64,000 nt of DNA from Pseudomonas sp. MF4836. GTDB lineage: Bacteria > Pseudomonadota > Gammaproteobacteria > Pseudomonadales > Pseudomonadaceae. The translations under genes were made by a program, and so were the position numbers. Where the stretch lies: contig NZ_MVOL01000007.1 of assembly GCF_002018875.1 (NCBI RefSeq), forward strand, positions 186,001-250,000, in the 5' to 3' direction. The notes beneath the pieces are model-generated. The model made no database searches. It was not told the DNA's origin and saw nothing but the letters and a program-made list of their open reading frames with translations. This document shows positions 17,831-25,776 of this stretch, one piece after another (positions within the stretch are counted from its first letter, which is position 1; each line of letters opens with the position of its first letter).

Positions 17831-17926
17831 CTGGACAGCTCCTGGCTCAGGCGATTTCGCCCTGAAGCCTGCCATCAGTCGACGCAAGAGTCACTCGCCA
17901 TCTTGTCCTGTACCGCTCACCGCGTT

Positions 17927-18035
17927 GTAGCTACCGCGCAGGCACGAGGCTGCGCTGACCGGCATGGGCGCCGTGTCGGGTCAGGTGCAGGTGCGGTGTT
18001 CCAGAGGACCAGCGCAGCCTGTGGCAGCGGCTACA
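17927..18035. repeat. REP pair overlapping the stop of the HD-domain gene
   Basis: Left block GTAGCTACCGCGCAGGCACG and right block CAGCGCAGCC...GGCAGCGGCTACA form inverted halves like those at 5221-5343. The last CTA of the right block is the TAG stop of the gene ending at 18031. Confidence 0.65.
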
Positions 18036-18465
18036 AGGGTGGGTGGAGGTCGGTGAGGTAGGCGATGGCGTTGCGGTATTTTTCCAGGCGCTGGAAGTCT
18101 TTTTCGGTGGGGTTGTGCAGGCGCGCCAGGTCGCTGTTTTCGGCCAGGTCCGCCAGTTTTACCACCCGTGCGATGGGGTCGCGGCCGGCACGTTCGACGA
18201 ACAGCGGGTAGTCTTCGCCCTCGCGCTTGGTCAGGGCGTCAATGGCTGCCAGCACCGCCTGACTGAAGCCCTGTTCGCGCAATTCGTCGAGGGTCACCGG
18301 GGTGTCTTCCACCACGTCGTGCAACACCGCGGCCATGCGTTCCTCAAGCGTCGAGACACGCATCATGACCTTGAGCGGATGCAGGATATAGGGCGAACCG
18401 CCCTTGTCGAACTGGCCCTCGTGGGCCTGGGCGGCAATGGCGATGGCTCGCTCCAGGGTGCTCAT
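18031..18465 (-). CDS. HD-domain protein resembling small alarmone hydrolases
   Basis: A 144-residue stand-alone HD domain of the RelA/SpoT/MESH1 type: GGSPYILHP (first His), VLHDVVEDT (HD and ED motifs, residues 49-54), and VKLADLAENSDLARL. This pattern fits Mn2+-dependent ppGpp 3'-pyrophosphohydrolases, but activity is inferred only. There is no synthetase domain. It starts at 18465 in an ATGA overlap with a 21-codon leader ORF, with an AAGGG site of its own inside that ORF. The stop codon comes from a REP element. Confidence 0.85.
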   Translation of the reverse strand: MSTLERAIAIAAQAHEGQFDKGGSPYILHPLKVMMRVSTLEERMAAVLHDVVEDTPVTLDELREQGFSQAVLAAIDALTKREGEDYPLFVERAGRDPIARVVKLADLAENSDLARLHNPTEKDFQRLEKYRNAIAYLTDLHPPL

Positions 18466-18527
18466 GGGCTGACCCTTGCTGCGCGGGGCCGATGGCCGTG
18501 GGTGAGTACTGTGCCGGTGTTGTTCAT
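18462..18527 (-). CDS. 21-codon leader ORF coupled to the HD-domain gene
   Basis: ATG at 18527 follows a near-perfect Shine-Dalgarno (AGGAGGTATCC). The frame encodes 21 residues, MNNTGTVLTHGHRPRAARVS then P, and its TGA overlaps the ATG of the HD gene (ATGA). The strong ribosome site here compared with the weaker one of the HD gene suggests translational coupling. The product is basic and has no recognised similarity; it may matter only as a translated leader. Confidence 0.55.
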   Translation of the reverse strand: MNNTGTVLTHGHRPRAARVSP

Positions 18528-18702
18528 GGATACCTCCTGTGATCCGCGGTGCTCGATCTTAAGCGCCCCGAGCCGTCTGCCGCCATCAATTGCGTGCCAG
18601 GGCCAGCAACAGATCGCCTTTGGCGCCCGCAGTTCCACCTGCGACATAAATTGCCTGCCCGCCCTACCGGTGATCGGATCCGTCGAGCCGCCCACGCAAG
18701 GC

Positions 18703-18743
18703 TTGACCCTGATCAAGTGCCGCCCGCGCCACAGGCGTAAATG
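18703..18743 (+). promoter_or_regulatory. Anr/FNR-like box and -10 of the GNAT gene
   Basis: TTGAC-CCTG-ATCAA at 18703-18716 matches the Anr/FNR consensus (TTGAT-N4-ATCAA) in nine of ten positions. A TAAATG -10-like hexamer at 18738-18743 puts the box near -41, the class II activator position. Confidence 0.55.
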
Positions 18744-18777
18744 ATCAGCAACCCTTTCACTTTTCAGAGACTCGACC

Positions 18778-19344
18778 ATGCCCAGCACCTCAAGCCTGCG
18801 CCCTGCCCCGCTGTCATTTCCGGCCCAACAGGGCCAGCACTGGATCGATCGCCTGAACGACGGCAGCCCGGTGCTGATCCGTCCGTTGCGCGCCCAGGAC
18901 CGCGAGCGTGAAAAAGCCTTTATCGAAAACCTCTCGCCGCTGACCCGGCATCAGCGCTTTCTGGGTGAAGTGAAGGAAGTCGACGGCCGCCTGCTGGACC
19001 AGTTGATGGATGTCGGCACCCGGGAGCGAGTGGCCTTTGTCGCGCTGGTCCACGACAACGGCAGCCTGCGGGAGATCGGCATCAGCCGTTATGCCCAGGC
19101 CGGGGATGGCGCGGATGTCTGCGAGATCGCGGTGACCGTGGCCGATGACTGGCAACAACGCGGCCTCGGCGCGCTGTTGTTGCAGCACCTGATCGACGAA
19201 GCCCGCAGCAATGGTTTCAAACACCTGTACTCGGTGGACAGCGCCGCCAACCGCAGCATCCGCGAGCTGACCAGCGCCCTGGGCTTCAGCCACAGGACCG
19301 ACCCGGACGACGCCACCCAGGTGATCCACAGCCTGGACCTGTAA
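18778..19344 (+). CDS. GNAT family N-acetyltransferase
   Basis: A 188-residue GNAT protein. The acetyl-CoA loop is WQQRGLGALLLQHLIDEA (motif A), and EIAVTVADDW is the preceding beta-4 strand. The N-terminal PVLIRPLRAQDRE and TRHQRFLGEVKEV blocks resemble the acetyltransferase domains fused to acyl-CoA synthetase-like Pat proteins, so a protein-lysine target is possible. Start ATG at 18778. The upstream Anr-like box suggests induction at low oxygen. Ends at a hairpin shared with the convergent bpX operon. Confidence 0.88.
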   Translation: MPSTSSLRPAPLSFPAQQGQHWIDRLNDGSPVLIRPLRAQDREREKAFIENLSPLTRHQRFLGEVKEVDGRLLDQLMDVGTRERVAFVALVHDNGSLREIGISRYAQAGDGADVCEIAVTVADDWQQRGLGALLLQHLIDEARSNGFKHLYSVDSAANRSIRELTSALGFSHRTDPDDATQVIHSLDL

Positions 19345-19362
19345 GCCCCTGGAACCAGGGGC
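19345..19362. terminator. Compact hairpin between GNAT and bpX6 genes
   Basis: GCCCCTG and CAGGGGC pair around a GAAC loop between two convergent stop codons. No T-run, so its role as terminator is probable only. Confidence 0.5.
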
Positions 19363-19367
19363 GCGGC

Positions 19368-22325
19368 TCAATGGATGCTCAGGTGGCGCACTTCGCAGGT
19401 GTCGACATCGATATGGCACAGGCGCCCCTCGCGGTCGAACAGCAGCCAGTGGGAATCACCCATGCGCAGGTGGGCGATGCTCTGTTGCGGCCAGGTCAGG
19501 GTCGCCGCCAGGCGGTCGTCGCTGCGACTGATAAAGTGCCAGCGCTGCTCGTGCTCGCCGACCAGGTAATCGATCAATAGCCACTTCTGGCTGGCAAACA
19601 CCTGGGGCGGATGAAACAGGTCTTCGCCTAGGCCCGGCAGGTACCAGCTCTTGCGACTGCCGCCCACGGCCAGCACCAGGGTCGACTCGGCGCTGTCGCC
19701 GTCCTTGATCGAGCCCTGCAACACATCCCCGGAGGCCGTCAGCACCTGGAACTGGCCGACCTCGGTCAGCGGCGGCACATCATCGCGACCCTGCAAGCGT
19801 CGCCCCGGCAACCGGTAATGCCAGCGCTCGCTGCCGCGCTCCCCGGCATCCAGCAACAGGTACTCGTGTTCGGCGTCGCCGTTGATCCCCAACAGGCTGC
19901 CCGGCAGGTCGCTGACGTGCCACAAGGTCTCGAACCCGCGATCGACATCCACCACCCGCACCTGGCGCTCGGCGCCTATGGTCCAGGCGCAGCCATCGAA
20001 ACTTCGGGAAAAATGCTCCATCACCAGCACCCCGAGGTCGATCACCCGACGCTGCACCAGGTCCAGCTTGCTCACGCGCCACACCGCATCGCGCCGGGCC
20101 AGCACCAGGGCCACCTGCCGGCTATGGCCCAGCACAATGTGCCAGGCCGGGGCCGCCAGACTGAACAGGGGCGCGCCGTGGCGATCGACCACCAGCGTCC
20201 CGGCTTCGCCCAAGGCCAGCAGGTAGCGCTCATCGTCCAGCAGCACCGCATCGAAAATCACCCGGCTGCCGCTCTCCCCGGCCACCCATTCCAGGGTCGA
20301 CAGGACCGAGTGCAGCGGTGTCGGTTTGGAGCGCTGCAACAGTTGGGTCGGCAGGTCAACGCGCAGCAGCTTGTCGCTGCTCAACTTGACCAGCAACTGC
20401 ACCTGATGGGCGAGCAACGGGCCAAGGCCTTGCGCCACGTCGGCCAGCACTGCATGCACAATGGCCCCCGCCAGCCAGGCCAGGGAACCGCCATGGCTGC
20501 GGTGCTGCAACAGCGCCCGGACCAGCACCGCGCGCTCCTCGCAGCGCTGCGGGTCATCGCGCAGTTGCTGCACATAGCCGCGGTAGGTCTCCAGGGTGTC
20601 GGGCAGCAGGATCGCGCGCTTGACCAGGGCCGCTGCCGCCAGCCCGCCACCGGCGGCTTCGGCATCGAGCAACCAGCGGGCTGCGCGCTCCCGTTCATCC
20701 GGCAGGTTCCAGATCACCTCCACCGCCTGCAACCACAGGCCCTTGCTGGTCAGCGCCTCGGCCCATTCCAGGCGCAGTTTGTTGGCGATTTCCGGCCATT
20801 TGCCCTGAAGCATCAACACCGCTTCGTTGAAGGCATCGTCCCGGCGCGCCACCTGCAATGCCCGTGGCCAGTCATCGGCCAGGCACAGCAGGCGCACGAT
20901 CAGTGGCGCCGACATGTCCCAGGCCAGGGCCAGTTCGGCGGCCTGGGTAAAGCGCTGGTGGCGCTCCAGGTAATCCAGGGCCTCCTGGCGGGCGTGCAGC
21001 AGCTCGGCGAGCACGAACACCGCCTCTTCGATCCGCCCTTCCCGATCCAGGCGGGTAAAACTTTGCCGATACAGCTGCCGCAGATGGGCTTGCATGTCAT
21101 CGGGAAACAACATCGCCCGACTCGCCCCACGGGCCTCCCCGAGCTTGAGTTCCTGGCGCCGTTCGGGGGTGCCGAAAGCCTGCTCGCCGGAGGGCTCGCC
21201 CCCCAGGGGGATCGCGTGACGCAGGGCTTCTTGCAAGTCGCCGCGCTCGAACATGTCGAGCATGCGCCGCAGATAGGCCGCCTGGCGCTTGCCGTACAGA
21301 TCCCGCAGGCGCGAGCCTAGGGTCAGGCGGCTCAGCCAGCGCCGCCACTGGGCCGGTTTGGCGCGCCCGGCCTGGGCCCGCTGACGGATGCCCGGGGCGG
21401 CCGGCGCGGCGGCACTGGCCGGCGCCGACGGCGCCCAGCCCTGGCTGTTACGCCGCAGCAGCTTGCCCAGCAGCGCGAGCAGGGCGGTGAACAGGATGGC
21501 ACTGAGCACCAGGGCCAGGATCCAGCCGCCGAAATCGCCCGCCGACTTCAGCGGCTCCGGACTCGCCGCGCTCGGCAGGCTGCTGGCCCGATCGCGGATC
21601 CAGGGCTTGAGCCACGCCAACAGCCCCGCCAGGACCAGGCCCGCCAGCAGCAGTTTTTCCCAGAACCCACCGATGCCGCCGATACCGCTGCCCGTCCGCG
21701 CCCCAGGGCTGGCACCGGTGTTCGCGGGGCTCGCGGGAGCCTGCCGCCCCTCGCGCTGTTGTTGCTGCTGGCGCTCGATCATCGCCTGCATCACCGCGGC
21801 GCGCTCCGGGTCCGGCGCCGCCAGCGCAGGCCCGAGCACCTGCCGCAGGTCGGCTTCCACGGCGATGGGCTGCAACACCGGGGCCGGCAGCGCGACCACA
21901 CAATCGAAGGTGTCGAGCAGCGGGTAGTCACCGACCTCCAGCCAGCGCCCGGGTTCGATCAACTGCCCGTCGCCAAGGTGCAAGGTCAGGACCTGGCTGC
22001 CGCGCACCAGCCACAGGTCGGCCGCCGGCAGCCGAGCGATTTCCCCGGCATCCAGCTGCGCCGAACACAGGGCCCGGCCGTGACGAATCAGGGGCCAGCC
22101 CAGCAATGCCTCGCACAGCACCGATTGGGGGGCGGCAAAGCGCAGCAGATCGCCCTGGGCAAAGCGGTAGAGCCGCGCCCCGGCCTGCCAGTGGCTGAGG
22201 ATCAGGCGCCGACGCTCGGGTTCCGGGCAGCGTTCGGCACTGAACCACAGGCCTTCGATGCGCTGCCGGCCACGCAACAGCGGATGGCGTATCGGCTCCA
22301 GGCCTGGCTCATGCATGGGCTGCAT
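19368..22325 (-). CDS. bpX6-like membrane-anchored beta-propeller protein of a MoxR-vWA-bpX ternary system
   Basis: A 985-residue protein (982 if the ATG at 22316 is used). Residues 1-170 form a globular N-terminal domain, then come a Gln run (186-190), a Gly/Ser/Pro linker, two membrane helices (about 224-241 and 266-290), a long helical repeat-like segment (about 330-620) and a C-terminal stretch of beta-propeller-like repeats ending in RHLSIH. I assign it to the bpX6 type from this layout and its neighbours; I could not run a profile search. It is the last gene of the operon and overlaps the vWA gene by 17 bases. Likely a membrane-anchored scaffold for the ATPase complex (inference). Confidence 0.72.
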   Translation of the reverse strand: MQPMHEPGLEPIRHPLLRGRQRIEGLWFSAERCPEPERRRLILSHWQAGARLYRFAQGDLLRFAAPQSVLCEALLGWPLIRHGRALCSAQLDAGEIARLPAADLWLVRGSQVLTLHLGDGQLIEPGRWLEVGDYPLLDTFDCVVALPAPVLQPIAVEADLRQVLGPALAAPDPERAAVMQAMIERQQQQQREGRQAPASPANTGASPGARTGSGIGGIGGFWEKLLLAGLVLAGLLAWLKPWIRDRASSLPSAASPEPLKSAGDFGGWILALVLSAILFTALLALLGKLLRRNSQGWAPSAPASAAAPAAPGIRQRAQAGRAKPAQWRRWLSRLTLGSRLRDLYGKRQAAYLRRMLDMFERGDLQEALRHAIPLGGEPSGEQAFGTPERRQELKLGEARGASRAMLFPDDMQAHLRQLYRQSFTRLDREGRIEEAVFVLAELLHARQEALDYLERHQRFTQAAELALAWDMSAPLIVRLLCLADDWPRALQVARRDDAFNEAVLMLQGKWPEIANKLRLEWAEALTSKGLWLQAVEVIWNLPDERERAARWLLDAEAAGGGLAAAALVKRAILLPDTLETYRGYVQQLRDDPQRCEERAVLVRALLQHRSHGGSLAWLAGAIVHAVLADVAQGLGPLLAHQVQLLVKLSSDKLLRVDLPTQLLQRSKPTPLHSVLSTLEWVAGESGSRVIFDAVLLDDERYLLALGEAGTLVVDRHGAPLFSLAAPAWHIVLGHSRQVALVLARRDAVWRVSKLDLVQRRVIDLGVLVMEHFSRSFDGCAWTIGAERQVRVVDVDRGFETLWHVSDLPGSLLGINGDAEHEYLLLDAGERGSERWHYRLPGRRLQGRDDVPPLTEVGQFQVLTASGDVLQGSIKDGDSAESTLVLAVGGSRKSWYLPGLGEDLFHPPQVFASQKWLLIDYLVGEHEQRWHFISRSDDRLAATLTWPQQSIAHLRMGDSHWLLFDREGRLCHIDVDTCEVRHLSIH

Positions 22326-24132
22326 CCTTCTCGGGCGCCAGGTTACAGAACAGCTGCAGGCGCATTTTGCGCTGGCGCACCGAGTACACCAGCAGCTCGC
22401 GGGCGCCGGTCAGTACCGCGAGCAACCCGCTGATCGGGCAGAAACTGCTTTTGACCACCGGGTGGCTGGTGCTGAACAGCACCTCCTGGCGGCCCTCGAA
22501 GTACAGGGCAAAGGTCTGCTGGTCGGGGCCCATCAGCAGCATCGAACAGCTCTCGTCCTTGCGCACCAGGCCCAGCCCACGCCAGCCCGGGGCCAGGCTG
22601 CTCTGCTCGTGCGGGGCCGGGTAACTGGCCGGGGTCAGCAGGCGCCAGCTTTCACTGCCCTTGTTCACCGTCAGCAAGGCACAGGCCCCGAAGCCGTGGC
22701 GCCAGGCGAAACCGGCGGCGATCAGCACCTGGCTGACGCCCTCGGCAGCGCCCACCACGAAGCGGTCAAGCCCGCCGCCATTGACCCCGGCGGTGTGGGC
22801 CTGCAACTGGCCACGCTCATTGCGGACATACACCAGGGTTTCGTGCTCGACCTTGGCCATGCCCAGCACCCGGTCGGCGAGGAAATGGGTCTTGCCCAGC
22901 TCTTGATCGGCGCGCAGCGGGTAGACCCGCATGGTCCAGAACGCCAAATGGCCTTGGGTATCGAGCAGGTACAGACGCCCGGCGTCGCGGCTGCGCAGCC
23001 AGGCGGTGGGCAGCAGGCTGGCGGTGCCCGGCGGGATCTTCAGCTGCTCGATACCCGGCCGTGGCACATTCACCAGCCCGGACATTTTCCAGAACACCAA
23101 CTGCTGCTCATCGCTGAGCACCGCGCCAAAGGTGCGACTGAGAAAGGCCATGCTCAGCGGGCTGCGACCGGCCGCCCAGAGGTGGCGACGGATCTCGATT
23201 TTCTTCTTCTGCTGCTCGGTGGGCAGCTTGATCACCACTGCGCCGGGCTGGCCCAGCAGCGCCAGGGCCACATAGTTGCCGGCACTGGAGATCACCGGTG
23301 GCAGGGTCAGGGCCACCCGTGGCGCGGCCTCGTCATGACGCACCGGGGCGGCTTGCACGCTGTCGAATTCGCCCCGCAGCAAACCCATGGCTGCTGCGTT
23401 GTCGGGCATTGGCAACTGCAACCGGGCACGCCCGGAACCCAGCACCTCGAAACTCAGGGCGCTGCCATCCAGGTCCCGCTGCACCTGTACCCGGTGGCTG
23501 CACAGCGGGTCGTTGGCGTCGATTGGCAGGCGTTGCCCCACCGCCCAGCATTCGCCCGCCGCCAGCTCCTGCTGCCCCAGCCATTCCCTCCAGGCCTGCC
23601 AGTGCGCGGCGCTGACGCAGGCAAACACCCGCTGGTCCAGCAGGCGCTTGATCTGCGCCACCGAGTCCAGCTCGTACAGGCGCGGCGTGGCTTGCAGGAT
23701 GCCCCAGCGAAACTGCGCGCCGGCTTCCCGCGCCCGACGCGCCAGGAGGATCAGCAGTGCCACATGCACCAGGCGCGAGGCACCCAGTTGCAATGGACCG
23801 GCATCAAACAGCACCACAATCAGCGCATTGGCCTGATGCGCGCGGTACTGCGGGGCGACAAACAGATGCTCGCCACCGGCGGCCCGCCGCAGAAACTCAT
23901 CGGGCACTTCCTCCGCCAGCAGCCATTCGCTGGACAACAGCCGCTCGTAGGGCCCTCGGCGTTGCAAGTCGCCCAGGCCGTCGGGCTCGGGCACACCATT
24001 TTGCTGGCGACCACGCAACGGCCCGAGCACCGAGTTGATCCGTCCCAGCAAATCGGCGAACCCGGGCAGCAGTTCGGGAGCGAACCAGCCTAGCCATTCG
24101 CTCCAGGGTTCCAGCGCTTGAGGTAATTGCAT
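22309..24132 (-). CDS. vWA-like plus beta-propeller (bpX) protein of the ternary system
   Basis: A 607-residue protein. Residues about 90-200 look like a von Willebrand A Rossmann fold (ALIVVLFDAGPLQLGASRL, then RLVHVALLILLARRAREAG), but the metal-site DxSxS is replaced by D110-A-G-P-L, so MIDAS metal binding may be lost or altered. From about residue 210 the protein is a run of beta-propeller-like blades with repeated WRLL, LAFWTMRVY and QTFALYFEG strands. MoxR ATPases typically work with vWA partners. The ATG at 24132 begins one base after the preceding TGA, so translation is coupled. No signal peptide. Confidence 0.75.
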   Translation of the reverse strand: MQLPQALEPWSEWLGWFAPELLPGFADLLGRINSVLGPLRGRQQNGVPEPDGLGDLQRRGPYERLLSSEWLLAEEVPDEFLRRAAGGEHLFVAPQYRAHQANALIVVLFDAGPLQLGASRLVHVALLILLARRAREAGAQFRWGILQATPRLYELDSVAQIKRLLDQRVFACVSAAHWQAWREWLGQQELAAGECWAVGQRLPIDANDPLCSHRVQVQRDLDGSALSFEVLGSGRARLQLPMPDNAAAMGLLRGEFDSVQAAPVRHDEAAPRVALTLPPVISSAGNYVALALLGQPGAVVIKLPTEQQKKKIEIRRHLWAAGRSPLSMAFLSRTFGAVLSDEQQLVFWKMSGLVNVPRPGIEQLKIPPGTASLLPTAWLRSRDAGRLYLLDTQGHLAFWTMRVYPLRADQELGKTHFLADRVLGMAKVEHETLVYVRNERGQLQAHTAGVNGGGLDRFVVGAAEGVSQVLIAAGFAWRHGFGACALLTVNKGSESWRLLTPASYPAPHEQSSLAPGWRGLGLVRKDESCSMLLMGPDQQTFALYFEGRQEVLFSTSHPVVKSSFCPISGLLAVLTGARELLVYSVRQRKMRLQLFCNLAPEKDAAHA

Positions 24133-24133
24133 G

Positions 24134-24571
24134 TCAGGGCTCCGCCCAGTAGGCGGCGATTCGCGCCAGGTGTTGCGCGCTGACCGGCAGTTGTCGGTGC
24201 CGGGGGATCAGCGCCTTCGGCTGGTGCCAGAGCAGCAGCGGCGTCGATGAACAACGCGCCAGCAACGCCTGAGCCAGCAACGCTGGCGGCACGTCGGGCT
24301 GGTAGTGGGTCGGCAGCCAGAGCTGCGGAGCCTCAGGGTCGGGCGCGGCGTATTGCAAGCCTTCGATCCACGGCAGATCGGCCTCTTCGCCCAGCACCAG
24401 CAGTACCTGGGCATTGGCCGTCGCTTGCAGCCGCGCGGCCTGGGGGGCCGGCAGCTGTTGCAGTCGGGCGTGCAGGCGCCGGGCGACATCGCCCCAGGCC
24501 ACCGCCGCGCGGGCGACAACCGGCTCGGCCCGGGGCTGCCAGTTCCAGCTCAATCCAGGCGCTTGCGTCAT
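24134..24571 (-). CDS. Small bpX5-like protein of the ternary system
   Basis: A 145-residue acidic-to-neutral protein beginning MTQAPGLSWNWQPR. Its ATG at 24571 overlaps the MoxR stop in an ATGA. The same frame stays open upstream to 25258, but that part is antisense-like shadow inside the MoxR gene and is not counted. Strands such as NAQVLLVLGEEADLPWIEG and TPLLLWHQPKALIPR suggest a small alpha/beta domain. It sits exactly where MoxR-vWA-bpX operons carry a small bpX5 gene, which is the basis of the label. No catalytic motif is visible. Confidence 0.65.
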   Translation of the reverse strand: MTQAPGLSWNWQPRAEPVVARAAVAWGDVARRLHARLQQLPAPQAARLQATANAQVLLVLGEEADLPWIEGLQYAAPDPEAPQLWLPTHYQPDVPPALLAQALLARCSSTPLLLWHQPKALIPRHRQLPVSAQHLARIAAYWAEP

Positions 24572-25686
24572 GCGCCGCCAGACAACTGGCTGGCCAATTG
24601 GCCCCGCAGGCCTTGCAACGGCTCGGGCAAGGTGGCGCTGTCGAAATTGGCGTCGATTTCCCGCAGCAGGCTTTCCACGGCGGCGTGATCGGCCAGCGGG
24701 CGCTGCAACAGTTCGAGGGCGGTTTCCTGCAGACGATTGACCCGCGACAGCGGCTGCAAGGTCGCCTCCTCCACCGCGCTGAACAGATGGCTGTTGCTCG
24801 ACGCGGCAAACAGCTCGCGCAGCACTTCGCGCCCGCGTTGCTGGGTTTCCTGGGTCGGCAGCACGTAGAGCAGCGGCCACAGGTCGGCGTCGGTGGCCTG
24901 GGTGCGGCGGCTCAACAGCGCGGCGGCGGCGATCAGGCGCTGGGACTTGACGATGCGCCGGTCGGACAGGGCAATGCCCGCTTCGCGCAGACGGCGGATG
25001 GCCGTGGCCAGCAGTGGCCGCGCCTGGTCGAGGTCGACGCTTTTCAGCGCCTGGCTCAGGGTGTCGAGCTGGCTCAGCCCCAGTAATTGCTGAACCGGAC
25101 GCTGCTCGGACTGCCAACCGCCGCTGAGCATGGCTTCGAGCTGGTTGTCCGGCACCGATTCGACAAACAGGTGCAGCAGGAAGCGGTCGCCGAACGCGGC
25201 CAGGGCCTCGTCGTCCGGCAGGCCGTTGGCGGCGCCGACACAGACCCGCAACGGGCACTGGATCTGGGTGTGGCCACGGCGGAAACGCCGCTCGTTGAGC
25301 ACCCCGAGCAGGGTGTTGAGAATGGCCGTGGAGCCGAGGAACACCTCATCAAGAAACACGATATCGGCCTCGGGCAGCATGCCGCTGACATCGGTCTCGA
25401 CCGTACCTTCACGCAGTTTTTTCAGGTCGACCGCGCCAAACAGCTCCGAAGGCTCGGTGAACCGGCCCAGCAGGTATTCGAAGTAGCGCCCGCCCATGGA
25501 CTGGGCGACACGCCGCACCACGGCGCTTTTCGCAGTGCCCGGCGGGCCGATCACCAGCAGGTGCTCCTGGGCGACGGCGGCCAGCACAATCAGCTCGGCC
25601 AGTTGCTCACGGCCTACCAGGCCTTCAGTGGCGACCCGGACCGCGCTTCGAACCTGCGCCGCGGCGCTCTGCAATGAGGCGATCAT
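24568..25686 (-). CDS. MoxR family AAA+ ATPase of a MoxR-vWA-bpX ternary system
   Basis: A 372-residue MoxR/RavA-like AAA+ ATPase. Walker A is GPPGTAKS (47-54), Walker B IVFLDEVF (109-116), sensor 1 the Asn in GAANGLPDD, and the GRFTEPSELFGAVD block before Walker B is characteristic of the MoxR clade. Helical lid sequence follows, with a C-terminal region not shared with housekeeping MoxR. Such ATPases act as chaperones that remodel partners through vWA proteins. The ATG at 25686 was chosen; a GTG lies one codon upstream. First gene of the four-gene operon, 90 bases after rstB on the same strand. Confidence 0.9.
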   Translation of the reverse strand: MIASLQSAAAQVRSAVRVATEGLVGREQLAELIVLAAVAQEHLLVIGPPGTAKSAVVRRVAQSMGGRYFEYLLGRFTEPSELFGAVDLKKLREGTVETDVSGMLPEADIVFLDEVFLGSTAILNTLLGVLNERRFRRGHTQIQCPLRVCVGAANGLPDDEALAAFGDRFLLHLFVESVPDNQLEAMLSGGWQSEQRPVQQLLGLSQLDTLSQALKSVDLDQARPLLATAIRRLREAGIALSDRRIVKSQRLIAAAALLSRRTQATDADLWPLLYVLPTQETQQRGREVLRELFAASSNSHLFSAVEEATLQPLSRVNRLQETALELLQRPLADHAAVESLLREIDANFDSATLPEPLQGLRGQLASQLSGGA

Positions 25687-25715
25687 CACTGTCTTCCCTG
25701 AAATCAAAGCGCAGG

Positions 25716-25743
25716 ATTCTGCCTGATCCGCCCCTGATCGCAA
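25716..25743 (-). promoter_or_regulatory. Possible sigma-70 promoter of the MoxR-bpX operon
   Basis: On the minus strand TTGCGA (25738-25743), 16 bases, then CAGAAT (25716-25721). It lies in the gap after rstB. Moderate match only; read-through from rstAB is the alternative. Confidence 0.3.
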
Positions 25744-25776
25744 AGCGCGCATTGCGCCGGGGCGTCGGGCGGCGCC

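Noticed and set aside
18528..18788. Longer minus-strand frame (to 18788) upstream of the 21-codon leader
   Set aside because: No ribosome site or motif at the upstream start; the AGGAGG before 18527 points to the short ORF.
24134..25258. Reading the bpX5-like gene as a 374-residue protein
   Set aside because: The upstream part overlaps the MoxR gene in another frame and is Arg/Pro/Gly-rich; the ATG at 24571 in an ATGA junction gives a normal 145-residue protein.
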